This document shows, piece by piece, positions 42,265 through 54,213 of a stretch of 64,000 nucleotides of DNA. The position numbers and the translations under genes were made by a program. Where the stretch lies: positions 248,001 to 312,000 of the forward strand of contig CM063248.1 in assembly GCA_032158295.1 (NCBI GenBank). The letters are read 5' to 3'. The stretch is from Pycnopodia helianthoides (Eukaryota; Echinodermata; Asteroidea; Forcipulatida; Asteriidae). The first letter of the stretch is position 1. Every line of letters begins with the position of its first letter. A model generated the notes under the pieces. The model did not search any database and was not told the DNA's origin. It saw only the letters and a list, made by a program, of their open reading frames with translations.

Positions 42265-43645
42265 TTGCACCGTGGTCTCATTAACAGACCATTTCGCCAA
42301 ACTTACTGAAGGTTACATTGTGAGGTGGATATTCGCTAACATTGAACTCAGCTTGGACTCAAATCAATATTGGAACCGACCTGGCAGGTCTACTAACCAC
42401 TATCTCGTTCACTTGGTAGACATATTGTACAACAAGCATGCTGAAAAGTCAGGAAGTGTATCTATGGTTGTGATCACTGATTACATCAAAGCATTTGATC
42501 GAGTTGATCACAATGTAACCATCAACAATATACGGTTAATGGGAGCAAGATATTGTCTAATCCCCAGTTTCCAAACTGGTTTAAATTTGTCAAATATAGA
42601 GGTACGCTCCCAGATTTTAAACTTCTGAAAGCAGGGGTCCCACAGGGAACAGAATTTGGTCCCATAGGTTTTTTGGCATGAGTAACGATGCAGCCATCTC
42701 TAACAACATAGTCACATTGAAATATGTGGATGACATGACCCTTATTGAAAGGACAGTGAGGCCAGTGATAACAAAAATATGCAACAGGAACTGATTGAAC
42801 TCGAAAGGTGGACAGACAATAGTCACATGCAGTTAAATCCTACAAACTGCATGGTTATGAATGTGTCTTTCATGAAGTCTAAGCCTCATATGGAACCATT
42901 ATCCTTGTGTAATGAACCTCTCCACGAGACAGATTGCGTCAAAATCATAGGTGTGCACATCAGATCTGACATAAAATGGGATTTTCAAGTGAATGACATG
43001 CTGAAACGGGCTAATGGACGACTTTACATGTTGAAAGTGCTTTAAAAGTTTGGTCTTTCGGAGGAGGACCTCATGACAGTTTGTGTTGGGTATAATATAC
43101 TCCCTCTAGCAGAATGTGCAGCACCTTTCTGGCACCGGGTCTCAATGACAAGCAGTCTGTCTCGTTAGAGAAAATCCAACAATTATTTTAGGTAAAAACT
43201 ATTACAGCTATCTAGATGCTCTAGAAAAGTGCAATATACCTACCCTCCAGTGTTGTAGGGACAAAATTATGCCACACATTTGCCAATTCACTCTTGCAAT
43301 CAGAGCAATTCCGTGAATGGATCATCCAGAGTGGATCAACACAACCGGGTTCTGAGGAACTCCAACAAACTTACAAACCCTAAATGGCTTACAAGGAGGT
43401 ACCTCAACAGCCCTATTCCTTTGTATGCACAACTGCTAAATGTCGATCTTTACTACTTATAAATATGTTTTGCGGGTAATTCCCTTTAAATGTTGAATGT
43501 CTTTTATTCAAGGTAACTTTTTAATAATTGATGGATTTTAATGTTTCGATGTATTTGGTATGTTCCCTTTAATCCTTAAATTCAGCCATTTGGTTGCAAT
43601 GCAATTCTTAATAATCCTTTAATGAATGAATAAATGCATACAATG
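42265..43645 (+). pseudogene. 5'-truncated CR1/jockey-like LINE (copy B)
   Basis: Same motifs as copy A (NQYWNRPGRSTNHYLVHLVD, KAFDRVDHN, GVPQGTEFGPIGF, YVDD, LERWTDNSHMQLNPTNCMVM). Extra damage: loss of GCTTTGCAG-like sequence before TTCCAAACTGG near 42567, and a TAA at about 43042 in the KVLKKF segment. It decayed independently of A after the block duplicated, or differs as an allele. Confidence 0.85.
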
Positions 43646-44320
43646 TCATAAACGGTGTACGTTTTTTCTTTTCGTATGTTATAATACAATCATATTTTGG
43701 ATTATCATGTTGTCAAGTTAACAGAAAGGTATTCATTTAAAGATTGTTAACAATTATGTTAAGAAGTGCGCCGATTTCTTACTTTGGTTAGGCATACGCA
43801 CAGCTGTGGGGACTCTTACACAATGGAATAAAGGTCCCAACAGCGTTTCTTCGTTCAACTTGGTTGCCACCAGGATTGAAGACAGGTTCGAAACAAGCTG
43901 CTATTGTGGCGGGACTAGCCCAATCCGAGGTTACAAGAACCCACTGCGAACCCGCTATCCAGCGGCCGGGAATGTAGGCCCGTTTGGATGGAGATATACC
44001 GCCCTATACGCGTAGCCGCATTCACCCACGCTTCCTAACCTCTGGGATGAAAAGGACAGACAGTAAACCACACAAGAAACAATGGTCTTAGTTGCCGATT
44101 AATTTATTGTGATAAACTCTCAACCCGTATTGGACCCCTAGTTGATTACATGTAACAACCTCTTCAATTAATTTAGTTCCAGATAACAGTTGCCTATATA
44201 ATAGGTAGCCTCGCGCTATGCGCTACACTGGTACTGCAAGGCAGTGCTGGGCCGCGCGGTAATGCCTGGCTGGGGGTTGGCCTCAGGGTATCCGTATGCT
44301 GCCCGTACGCGATTTTTTTT

Positions 44321-44417
44321 TCTGCACCATACTTCGTCAATACAGTCAACAGTTAAGAGATAGGCTGTTCTTCCCTATCCCTTAACTGTTGACTCCATAG
44401 CCGACGTGTGCTGCAGA
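44321..44417 (+). repeat. Fold-back hairpin (copy B)
   Basis: Same inner arms (AGTCAACAGTTAAGAGATAG and its near inverse complement) as 4155-4251. The outer arm reads TCTGCACCA instead of TCTGCAGCA, one unpaired base relative to copy A. Confidence 0.85.
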
Positions 44418-44518
44418 AAATAAATGTGCATGTTGTGCGCCTCTCTGGCGTCCTTTCGCGCATCCCTCCTCATCGGATCCCGCCCTCTGTCGTCCTGAGC
44501 ACTCCCTGAGTCTCTTTC

Positions 44519-45004
44519 CTAGGGTTGCACCCCACCAAATAATCTCCCATAGCACACAGTGCAAAATGCTAAATATTCAAAAATACACGAAAAATACTTA
44601 GAAGTCTCACAGCTTTTAACAGTAAAGGGAAAATTATTAAGTGACTCTTGGACTTTTATTCTCTGCTCAATTTTATATGGGGAGTCCCTGGGCCCGTCGA
44701 GTTATTCTCCCTCCAAATAAAAATACCCCTACACAGGTGTAATTCTCAAAACGTCCGAGCATCAATCTTGAAAAATGTCCCCAAACCTCTCAGCAAATAG
44801 GACCTTTTATTTCAGGGCCTATGTCATCCAAAATACCCCAAGCTGGAAGTCAACAACCCCCAGGTCACAATTGGGCAACATTTTTACACTGAAACACTTT
44901 CTGGGGGCTCTCAAATCTGTCTAATGTAGAACATTTTGAGGGTCTACACAAAATTAATGAGCTCAACGCTCTGTTTTCTCTTATTTGGTGGGTTGCACCC
45001 CTAG
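44519..45004 (+). mobile_element. 486-bp inverted-repeat element (copy B)
   Basis: Same inverted ends as 4353-4838 (CTAGGGTTGCACCCCACC and GGTGGGTTGCACCCCTAG). Carried by block B. Confidence 0.65.
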
Positions 45005-45973
45005 AAGCGGCAGGTATGCGACCACGCGCTCCCCGGCTCCGTTCCGCTACAACGGCCTATAGCTGTTTGTCGCTGCGCCTCCGGTAGCCTCCTCGGACCC
45101 TGTGACATGACCCCAGCCCAACTCCAACGACCATCAAGCACGCCGTCAGCCCCGCTGGTGCCTACCTAGTGACTCCGTTGGTGATCTTTGCTGCTAACGA
45201 CTGCAAAGACTGCGCCGACTGGACTGTACACGTTGCTAACACTGTACTGCAGCAGTGCCTGAGCTGCCGCGACCGCGGCCGCTATTATAAGGGCTGCAGC
45301 TGCTCGCGCGCCCTCTATATTGACTAATTTGCGCCACACTATTACAGATTTATTTTAAGTGAAAAGAATGACAAGTTAGAAATTAAAACGAACCTGTAAA
45401 AAAACCTGCAGAATGAGGTATGCAAACATTTGTTTTTTGACTAATTTTTAGACGACAATGTGTGATTGTTATGATAACTATCTTTTAAACAAGAAAACAT
45501 CAAAGACATGCTATGAAGTTAATTTTTCCTGAGCTTGTTCCTCTTTTCCTTGAAAAATCTCAAAACTATCCGTATAAATAAATCACTCAAAAATCTCAGA
45601 TTTTCTCAGATTCAAAACATAAATCAAACAAGGTGACACTTACATGAGGAACAATGAATCAAAGTGCTTTGATAATCAAACTATCAACCACTTCAAATAT
45701 TGATTGGGTTTAATAAACGTACAATTATCAGGTTGCACACATGTACATTTATGAGCAAATCGTATACTAATTAAGAATGCCTTACGGGCGAATACGATAC
45801 AGACGCCTTTGACAAGCAGATGACACCGTCGAGGATCAAACTCAACGGATCTAGTAAATGAAAAACTCAACGCAGGCGGGGGGGGGGCTAGGGGGCCAAG
45901 ATTGTTGTCTAGCCTCCACCAAAACAAATAAATAAATAAATAAAATGCAAGGGAAAAAAGAAGAAGAAGATAC

Positions 45974-47261
45974 ATGCTGGAAAATACTGAATCATTCCTG
46001 CAGAAAATCGGATGCGCCATGGGCTCCACAGCCAGACCAGAAATCTGTGACATAACCCTCCATGATCTCGAAAATATAATCCTACTACAAGCTGCACACA
46101 TCCTCACTTGGTGGCGCTGTAGAGATGACATTCTCATAAACTACGGCGGCAATATTGAAGAATTCACAAAGTTGGTAACTACAATGAATCAACTACACCC
46201 CAACCTCAAAGTCACGTTTGAGGCCTCAAACTGCTCAATCAACTATATTGACCATGCCATATTCAAAGGTAATAGGTTCCGGGAAACAGGTATACTAGAC
46301 ACCAAAGTCTTTACCAAACCCACTGAACCTCCATTTTGCAAGAAACACAAACAGCAAGGAGGAGATCAACGAAAAAAACGAGATATTCAAAAACAAACTA
46401 ATAACAAGAGGTTACGCCCACGATGGAGTAAACAAACAGATACAAAAAGTATCACGTCATGAACGGGCAACTTTGATTCATAAGAAAACGGAAACACAAC
46501 AAAACTCAAAAACATCTCTCGTCTTTACGACAACCTGCAACCCGGATTCGACAAGCCATAGGAACGTACGAGGAGCTGCTTGCAACAGTAAAGAAGGGAA
46601 AACTGATGTGGTATGGTCACATCACCCGATCAACAGGACTCTCAAAGACCATACTACAAGGCACAGTCCCTGGGAAAAGGAAACGGGGAAGACAAAGGAA
46701 ACGATGGGAAGACAACGTCCAGGAGTGGACGGGCCTGACATTCAGTATCTCGCAGAGGCTAGCGGAGGACCGCATTGGATGGCGTGCAATCGTCAATAAG
46801 TCAGCTGTGGTGCCCCAACGAGCTACAACAAGGTTATGGGATTAAGTACAAGCAAGTAGTACAATCCGGCACTATTCCACAAGGATATATCACGGGCAAT
46901 CAACAAATTCTGGCCTCAAATTCAGAACGATGACACACTTTCGGAATTATTTCCAAAACCACCGTTCATTGCTTTCAAAAAAGACAAAAACATACGGGAA
47001 ATGATCCTCCGAGCAAAGTTGCCACCAGACACAACTGAGTCTGAAAACAACCTCGATTACCATTTTCCCGCAAATAATTCATATGAATTACAAGAAACAC
47101 TTTTAGGATCTGATTGCTTTACTATGAAAATTCAACAACGGATAAAGGCCCTGTCACTACTATCCACAAATATACCCACGGCTATGTATTTCCCCTCCCA
47201 TAACTTGGTTGCAACCTCACATTTTTCTAAGATGTTCAAAGAGATTTACCCGATTCCCTGA
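45974..47261 (+). pseudogene. Penelope-like reverse transcriptase remnant (copy B)
   Basis: Essentially identical to 7614-8901: AMGSTARPEICDI, CRDDILINYGGNIEEF, HPNLKVTFEA, the roughly 75-base deletion after KPTEP, the nested LINE tail, and PFIAFKKDKNIREMILRAKL. One substitution changes Pro to Thr in LPPDTTESENN. The frame reaching upstream of 45974 has no further RT blocks. Confidence 0.72.
46546..46865 (+). mobile_element. RTE-type LINE tail nested in the Penelope-like element (copy B)
   Basis: Same 320-base insertion as 8186-8505 with the intact 100-codon frame (46546-46845: WYGHITRSTGLSKTILQG, RWEDNVQEWT, VVPQRATTRLWD, stop) and CCGG at both edges (46542-46545, 46866-46869). Confidence 0.82.
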
Positions 47262-48786
47262 ATCGACCCACATGCAACTGACGAGGAAGCGAAAATGACT
47301 TCCGACAGCTAGCTGTTGCTACCCAAAGGATCTGAAAAAAATATCCTTTATCTCGAAACCCCCGTTCATTACCGACCCACATGGTCAAAAAAGGTCATAT
47401 TTCGGTTGTTCTATTTCACCACCACTTCCCCGTTAAAATAACACAAGTGGAAATGGGCCAGTATCTCTCTACTTGTTACGCGCCAAATACATGCAAAATG
47501 CGCTGTATATTTTATGTTGCTTTTCGACTCCCAAAATGAAATAGCAGTAGCGAAAGTTAGAGGGTGACGTCACGTGCAAAAGGTCTATCCCCCCGAAATT
47601 GTGGTTCTAGAACCGCGCCTGACACAGTGGGTAGGCATACTCACCGTTATGGGGACTTTTACACAGTGGAACAAAGGTCCCCACAACGTTTTTCTTTGTT
47701 AAACTGGGTCCCCACAAGGTAATTCTTTAGAAAAGGGAACAATAGAACAACAATAAGAAGTCCCCACAATGGTGTGTGCAAAAGTATGCGTGTCCACACG
47801 AACACAAACACCTGTTTAAATAATAATTTTAACAATGTTATCTATATGGAGCCTAATAGCTTATTATACTCTGCTTAAAAATTATTTATGGAAGATGGGG
47901 GTAAAAACAGTACAGAATAGGACCTAATTTCATGGCAACACTTATAAGTTACTGCAAACCTCTCTTCTCTCTTGGTTGGCTGTACTAGTTTTGTAAAGTA
48001 AGTCAAAACCACAGCCTCGGCTTCGTTTAGCCTCCATCAGCCTTTTTGAAGCCATAGTACCAGTGGTGTAACAAAAAAAGGGTGGGGGCACGTGCCCCCA
48101 CAACTGATGTATGTGCCCTCCAACCCCCATTTTAAATTTGGACTTTTAAGATTTAAAATTACTCAAATAAAAAGTTACATTTTATGAACTTTTACATGTA
48201 TGTAGTATTTTCAATGTTTTTAAAACTATTTTTCTGTTTACACGTTGAAGTTTTTACACCCACAGCAGATTATTGCTGAAAAGGGCCATGTTTAGGAAAA
48301 ATGCAAACAGAAACTACAGTTTTAAATGGGCAGAGGTGTCCACTCCCCTTTAGAAAAAAATGGTGCACCCCCTTGAGCCCCCCCCCCCCTAAAATTATCA
48401 GATTTTAGGCCAATTCTTTGAGCCTCGAATAATTTATTACTACTAGACAGGCTGATGGGTTGCCGTGGGGCATATTTTGCTTCGTGGTCGGATGTTGGTG
48501 CAATTAACTGACCATGTGTTTTCAAATTAACTTCCCGTTGGTTGTTTATTTGTTTCACGGCTTGCGGGCAGCGTCCCCACCATGGATCCACTGTCCACAT
48601 TCCAAAGACAGTCACTTTTGTTTGAGCAGTCCTTGTATTAACTTGTTTTCTTGTGTTTAAGAAATAAAGTTTCGCTAAATTTTTCATTCCTTCATCTTTG
48701 TTTGCTGTTATTTGGAGTTTCGTTGGTTGTTATCCTTCATCTTTGTTTGCTGTTATTTGGAGTTTCGTCCACTTTTTGGTTCGAGG

Positions 48787-49800
48787 ATGCCGTTGTCAAA
48801 ACGTACCCCTGCCTCCCCGAAATCGACTGGGGCGAGTGGTGCTAAGCGCCCAAAACGCGGCTCATTGGGGGGTTCTTCGACGGCCACCACGGCGAGTTCC
48901 GTGACAGCCTCATCCTCGGCCGCCACTCCGGTGGCAGACGTGGAGCCGGCTGCATTGGGACGTCCAGTTGCGGTGTCTGCCTCAGCATCATCGCCTTATT
49001 CTGGGATAGGTGAGTTCAATGCGGTTTCAAATTCTCCTAGCCCAAATTTTCCAACCCCAGTTCTCACCACGGTTAACCCGGCTACAGTAGGGGTTACTCA
49101 ATCCCCATTGCTGAGCGTGTGTGATGAGCTTGGGGCTGAAGTGCCTCTTTCAGTGCAAGAAAAAATTTGGAAAGGGGAGTTTGTTGAATTTGGTTCCTTG
49201 TTAAGGCCGGTTCCAGGCGATTCCATTAATGATTGTATTTTTATGGTCGGCTCCCAAGAGTCTCCTGCTTGGCAACTCAGGCCGCATAAGCAGCCCCGAC
49301 GTGTAACGTCCATTGAGCAATGGACATCGGCGTTTTTAATTTTTGCCTCCATTTTTCTCAAACGGCACCCTGTGCAAGCGCGCTATTTGCTGAAATATAC
49401 CGATATTGTGCGTTCTGCTGCCAGTAGGCGTACTGGCTTTGGCTGGCGCGATTACGACATACATTTTAGATTGAGGCAAGCCCGTATGCCATCCCGCTCC
49501 TGGGCTACCATTGACACTGAGTTGTGGCTCACTTTGGTTGGTGCGCCGGTGCAGCCACATAGTTTTCGTCCCTACGGAAACAATGGCTCCTTTCGGCAGC
49601 ACGACCGCAATGGTGGAGTGGGACAACGGCAGTCAACCCAAATGCTCTGTACCTGTCACGGCTTCAACCGTGGCCAATGCGTGCGTACAGCCTGCCGTTA
49701 CGCACACAAATGCGCTAACTGCTCCTCAGCCGGTCATGCACCCGTGCATTGCAGAGTTACTCGTTCCCTCAAGCCAGCAGCTAGCACCAACCCCAATTAA
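48787..49800 (+). CDS. Gag-like protein of the YR retroelement (copy B)
   Basis: 337 codons from ATG 48787. It differs from copy A by one residue near position 29 (RGSLGG for RGSSGG). It has the same WKGEFVEFGSLL and IEQWTSAFLIFASIF core and C-terminal Cys/His cluster (C-x-C-H-x-F-N-R-G-x-C, CRYAHKC). Upstream is the same 45-base-period direct repeat. The high conservation between copies shows a short separation time. Confidence 0.85.
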   Translation: MPLSKRTPASPKSTGASGAKRPKRGSLGGSSTATTASSVTASSSAATPVADVEPAALGRPVAVSASASSPYSGIGEFNAVSNSPSPNFPTPVLTTVNPATVGVTQSPLLSVCDELGAEVPLSVQEKIWKGEFVEFGSLLRPVPGDSINDCIFMVGSQESPAWQLRPHKQPRRVTSIEQWTSAFLIFASIFLKRHPVQARYLLKYTDIVRSAASRRTGFGWRDYDIHFRLRQARMPSRSWATIDTELWLTLVGAPVQPHSFRPYGNNGSFRQHDRNGGVGQRQSTQMLCTCHGFNRGQCVRTACRYAHKCANCSSAGHAPVHCRVTRSLKPAASTNPN

Positions 49801-50569
49801 GCTCAATAAGTTGCTTCCGTTTTTGCTTGTTTATCCTAACAAATTTGATTCTCAACTCCTCTTGCATGGTTTTTCTTATGGCTTTAGGCTTGGTTACGTT
49901 GATCAACGGGTTGGTTCACTGGCTCGTAATTTTACTTCTGTTTTTGCCAATCCTTCCATGGTTAGGCAGAAGGTTGACCGTGAGGTTGAACTTGGCCGGG
50001 TGGCTGGCCCATTTTTAGATCCTCCTTTGCAGGCCCTCCGTTGTTCCCCAATTGGTCTTGTACCAAAACAAGTGCCTGGAGAATTTCGCCTGATTTATAA
50101 CCTTTCTTCGCCGCTTGGAGATTCGGTTAATGATCACATTGATCAATCTTTAACGTCAGTCACTTATGCTAGTTTTGATGATGCCGTTGCCATGGTGACT
50201 CTTTTGGGTCCTCGTGCTCTTATGGCCAAATCGGATATCAAATCAGCGTTTCGCTTGCTTCCGGTTCACCCTGATGATTTTAATTTGCTGGGTTTCACTC
50301 TTGATGGCCACTTCTATTTCGACAAATGTATGCCAATGGGTTGTTCTATTTCTTGTGCCACATTTGAACGATTTAGCACCTTTCTGGATTACAGTGCCCG
50401 CAAGGTCGCTGTTGCCCCGAACATTTTGCATTATCTTGATGATTTTCTCTTCGTTGGTAAGCAGGCCACTCACGACTGTGAGCGTGCCCTGCAGTCCTTT
50501 AAAGTCGTTTGCAAGGAATTCGGGTGCCTTTGGCGGTTGAGAAAACTGAGGGGCCGAAAACTACATTAA
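49736..50569 (+). CDS. Reverse transcriptase domain of the YR retroelement (copy B)
   Basis: Same RT blocks as copy A (SPIGLVPKQVPGEFRLIYNL, KSDIKSAFRLLPVHPDD, CMPMGCSISCATFE, LHYLDDFLFVG) with one visible residue change (RNFTSVF for RNLTSVF). It leaves frame at about 50533 at the same GGGTGCC position as copy A. Confidence 0.9.
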   Translation: MHPCIAELLVPSSQQLAPTPIKLNKLLPFLLVYPNKFDSQLLLHGFSYGFRLGYVDQRVGSLARNFTSVFANPSMVRQKVDREVELGRVAGPFLDPPLQALRCSPIGLVPKQVPGEFRLIYNLSSPLGDSVNDHIDQSLTSVTYASFDDAVAMVTLLGPRALMAKSDIKSAFRLLPVHPDDFNLLGFTLDGHFYFDKCMPMGCSISCATFERFSTFLDYSARKVAVAPNILHYLDDFLFVGKQATHDCERALQSFKVVCKEFGCLWRLRKLRGRKLH

Positions 50570-51366
50570 CTTTCCTGGGCTTGTCAATTAATACAATATC
50601 TCAGGAAGTTACGGTGCCTCCGGGCAAACTAAATGCCTTGCAGGCTAAACTGGACAGTGTGTTGGTTAGGAAGAAGGTCACACTCCGTGTTCTCCAATCT
50701 TTGTTAGGGAGTTTGAATTTTTTGTTTAGGGCAGTTCGGCCAGGTCGTGCTTTTCTGAGGCGCTTATTTGATATGACACGGGGTGTTTCTAAGCCACATC
50801 ATCGCATTCGTGTTACGGCAGGGGCTAGGGAAGATCTACTTGCTTGGCAACAATTTTCGTTACACTTTAATGGTTCAGTTATGTTTCCACCCGGTATTTG
50901 GATGTCTAATGGTAACTTACATTTGTTTACGGATGCTTCAGTAGAACTAGGGTTTGGGGCATTTTTTGATGGCAGTTGGTCGCAAGGTCGTTGGCCGTAT
51001 GCGATCCGTTCATTGAAAATGTCCATAGCATTTCTTGAGCTGTTTCCTATTACACTTGCTCTGCGTTTATGGAGTCCCGCCTTGCGGAATAACAGAGTAA
51101 TTTTTTGGTGCGATAATGAGGCTGTTGTGTCTATTATCAATCGGCAGACGTCACATTGTCCTAAGATCATGAAATTGGTTCGTTCAATGGCATTACACTG
51201 TCTGGAATTCAACATTCACTTCAAGGCACGTCATGTACCTTGTGTTGATAATTCTATCGCCGATGCTCTTTCCCGTTTTCTGATTAAACGTTTTCGCCAG
51301 TTGGCTCCCGGGGCAGACCCCGTTTTGACTCCCTTACCCAGCAACCTATGGGAAGACTTCAGTTAG
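50527..51366 (+). CDS. RT connection and RNase H domain of the YR retroelement (copy B)
   Basis: In the -1 frame after the RT: VPLAVEKTEGP, LTFLGLSINT, LFTDASVELGFGAFFDG, IAFLELFPI, IFWCDNEAVVSIINR and DNSIADALSRF. All four acidic RNase H residues are present. The protein is identical to copy A as far as I can see. Confidence 0.9.
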   Translation, partial: PLAVEKTEGPKTTLTFLGLSINTISQEVTVPPGKLNALQAKLDSVLVRKKVTLRVLQSLLGSLNFLFRAVRPGRAFLRRLFDMTRGVSKPHHRIRVTAGAREDLLAWQQFSLHFNGSVMFPPGIWMSNGNLHLFTDASVELGFGAFFDGSWSQGRWPYAIRSLKMSIAFLELFPITLALRLWSPALRNNRVIFWCDNEAVVSIINRQTSHCPKIMKLVRSMALHCLEFNIHFKARHVPCVDNSIADALSRFLIKRFRQLAPGADPVLTPLPSNLWEDFS

Positions 51367-52299
51367 AGGTACAAGACTTGTTGCAACATTCATTGGCCCC
51401 CCGCACGCACTTGCTTTACCAAAGGGCATGGCAACTTTTCCAGTGGTTTTGCTCAAATCATGGCTTCCATAATACAACTACCCCGTCTCTTCAGTCCCTG
51501 GTTCAATTTATTGCATAGTTGTCAGTTAATAAGTATGCACTAAACTCCATTGCAACTTATGTTTCAGGTATAGCATCAGCATTGCGTTTGTCTGGGTCAC
51601 CTGATATCACCAAACATTTCATTATTAATCGTTTGTTGGATGGCTGTAGACGTCTCAATAGCCGCCGGGACGCACGCCGCCCCATTACATTGCTCATTTT
51701 GCAGCGCATTGTTCCGGCGCTGGATTCAGTTTGCAGCAGCCGCTTTGAAGCTTGCTTATTTCGCACAGCGTTTCTGTTAGCTTTCTTTGGTTTTCTGCGG
51801 GTTGGGGAACTGACAGCCACATCCAAGGATGCGGCATCTCCCTTGAGGCGGTCGGAAGTTTCCCTGCAGATCGAGCCTGCCGGCCAAGTTGTTATTTTGA
51901 ATGTTCGGTTTTCAAAAACTGATCAGTTTGGTAAAGGTTGTTTCATTGTCATTCCAGTGTTCTCACAAGCTGGCAATTTACTCTGCCCTGTGCGGGCCAC
52001 TGAGCAGTATATGTCCATGCGCACTTGCACCTCGCAGGGCGATAATTTTTTAACCCACTTTGATGGGACCCCGGTCACACGCGCTCAGTTCACGGCGGTC
52101 TTGCAGCGCCGTCTTGCAGCGCGCTCTTGGTTTTGTTGGCCTTAAGGACCAGCGCTTCACCTCTCATTCATTTCGTATTGGGGCGGCGACATCTGCGGCT
52201 ATGGCAGGTTTACCCGAGTCGGTCATTCAAACTATGGGTCGTTGGAAATCCAATGTTTACAGGCAGTACATTCGTATTGCACCTGACTTTATTTTATGA
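51367..52299 (+). pseudogene. Tyrosine recombinase of the YR retroelement (copy B)
   Basis: Core-binding part VQDLLQHSLAPRTHLLYQRA, TAG at 51516-51518, then SVNKYALNSIATYVSGIASA, FFGFLRVGELTAT with the catalytic Arg, and KTDQFGKGC. After a frame change near 52118 (next to a doubled CTTGCAGCGC), LGFVGLKDQRFTSHSFRIGA brings the HxxR box and QTMGRWKSNVYRQYIRIAPD the GRW box and the Tyr nucleophile. All catalytic residues I can place are present, but one stop and one shift interrupt the chain. Note that one base separates HSFR here from the broken copy A. Confidence 0.88.
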
Positions 52300-52337
52300 T
52301 TCATGCACCATTATCTATGGTGGCCCTGAAGGGACAT

Positions 52338-52556
52338 CGCACATCGCAAATATCTTTGCAGATATTTGCGATGTAAATATCTTTGCAAATATCTTTGCAA
52401 ATATTTGCGATGTTTGCAAATATTTGCCATGTCGTAAATATCTTTGCAAATATCTTTGCAAATATTTGCGGTGTCGCAAATATCTTTGCAAATATGTGCG
52501 ATGTCGCAAATATTATCGATTACTTTGTCGCATACTTTGTTGCATAGTTTGTATAT
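52338..52556 (+). repeat. Array of TTTGCAAATAT units (copy B)
   Basis: Longer than copy A: repeated CTTTGCAAATATCTTTGCAA, GCAAATATTTGCGATGT and CATCGCAAATATC units begin 39 bases after the recombinase stop and run to about 52556. Several perfect GCAAATATTTGC palindromes are present. Confidence 0.87.
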
Positions 52557-52640
52557 TTGTGCCGGTTATTTTTTCAAGAGCCTAGAGGGTCTTTTAAAAT
52601 TGTTCGGGTTCCAGCCTTCATTCCATTGACATGTACACAA

Positions 52641-54213
52641 GGGCGGGTAGTCGGGTGCAGTTTGTGTATGATTGGTACGGCTGTGCCGCGGCGCGTTCGC
52701 CTGTACACATGATAATGTAATGTAGGCCTACATGTACATGTATACTTTTACACAACGTGCACACACGCATGCAGTGCATCCGCGTGATCTCTTGCTCTAT
52801 TCGCGGACGTGTTAGATAATTTGTGTTTATGGATTGTAGGCCTAGGCCTACCTAAAACAATTCTCAGTGCGATCATCGACTGTGAGTGTACACGTCTCAC
52901 TGTAGATGACTGTCATCCTTCTTTGAATAAGGACTATTTCTACCTCCATGATACTTGGTTTAGGATTTTAAAAAAGCCAATAAATTAAATGTTGGCTGAT
53001 TTCCTACAAAATTCAATATTCCCCCAGTAATCATACATGATGTCAACAGGTCTGGCCCATATACTCCGTCATTTCAAGGCCCACTCTCATTTCTCAGCAA
53101 ACACACCGCAAACATAGTCTTAGGCTACCTCAAGGTCCCCCAGTACTGACTATTACTCCCCTTAGGTAGATTTATTCCATGGTTGACCATTACCCCATCC
53201 GACCTTCTAGGAAATGATATGTCACTGATCTTATATATTTTCTCTGTGACATCATGTCGATATCTAGACATACCCCCCCCCCTAGAAACCATTGAACGTC
53301 TCCTAAATTCAGTCTTGTAACCAAGTCATTTTTTCTCAAGTCAAGTCAAGTCTCAAGTCCTTTTTGCTCAAGTCAAGTCACAAGTCAAATTTTCGCAAGT
53401 CAAGTCAAGTCACAAGTCAAATTTTTGTAAGTCAAGTCACATGTCGCATAATGTCCCGAAATAAGCCCCCTCCCATGGTGTTGCGACAAACTTAAGTACA
53501 ATAAAGAAAAACTGTTACAAGACCAGTTAATAAATTCAATCAGTAAATCAGAGCTCATTCACCCGGATTTTTTATTCAAATGAAAACTGAATTAAAAAAA
53601 ACAGGCCAAAGTGGAAAAATACACACTTGTAATAAAGCACATCTTAGAAATTGACCTGAAGTTAAGTTACAAACAATCCATATGTGCCATATGCTGTTTA
53701 TTGAAACAAATGATTCTTCGGCTTCTAGCTTTACTGTGGAAGATGGACTTAAAAGTTGTTTTCAATCATTTCCTTTACATACCACTAAGTGAATAAGTAC
53801 AAATGAAATATTATTTTACAATGGTGTAAACTCTGGGGGAATGGGGTGAATACCCTCACTTTTTGGAATGGGGGATGACCATAGGATCATCCGGGATCTC
53901 CCCAGATTTTGCGAAGTGGCTGAGAAAAACATTTTTAAATATTTTACGAATTTATGAAACAAAACAGGCAAAAATTTGACCAAAAAAAACACGCCTCAAA
54001 AACATGCATGACCGATGCACACTTTTACCCAAATTTCAGAATTTAACCCCAATTTTCAACACAGATTTACGCCACTGCTTTTAAAAAAATTATCTGCACT
54101 TTATGTTAATCAAAATATTTATAAACACAACAAAAATGCGAGATCAAAGCTAATTGTTTCACTCCTTTTCTTAGAAACTGAAGTTATCCACAATGACCAT
54201 CTTTACATCATGT
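52641..54213. other. No gene seen; simple repeats (block B counterpart of 14096-15682)
   Basis: Contains the CTACATGTACATGTATA stretch, a poly-C run (53273-53282), the longer AAGTC array (about 53322-53446) and one copy of the 52-base unit (from 53447). No gene-like frame. Confidence 0.6.

Larger units (their letters stand above)
48663..52640 (+). mobile_element. Tyrosine-recombinase retroelement (DIRS/Ngaro type), copy B
   Basis: The more complete copy: gag-like ORF, RT with YLDD, RNase H, and a recombinase whose C-terminal HSFR and Tyr boxes survive, followed by the TTTGCAAATAT array. Limits are approximate. It shares with copy A the RT/RNase H frame offset, the TAG inside the recombinase and the recombinase frameshift, so these defects predate the A/B split. 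Confidence 0.86.
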
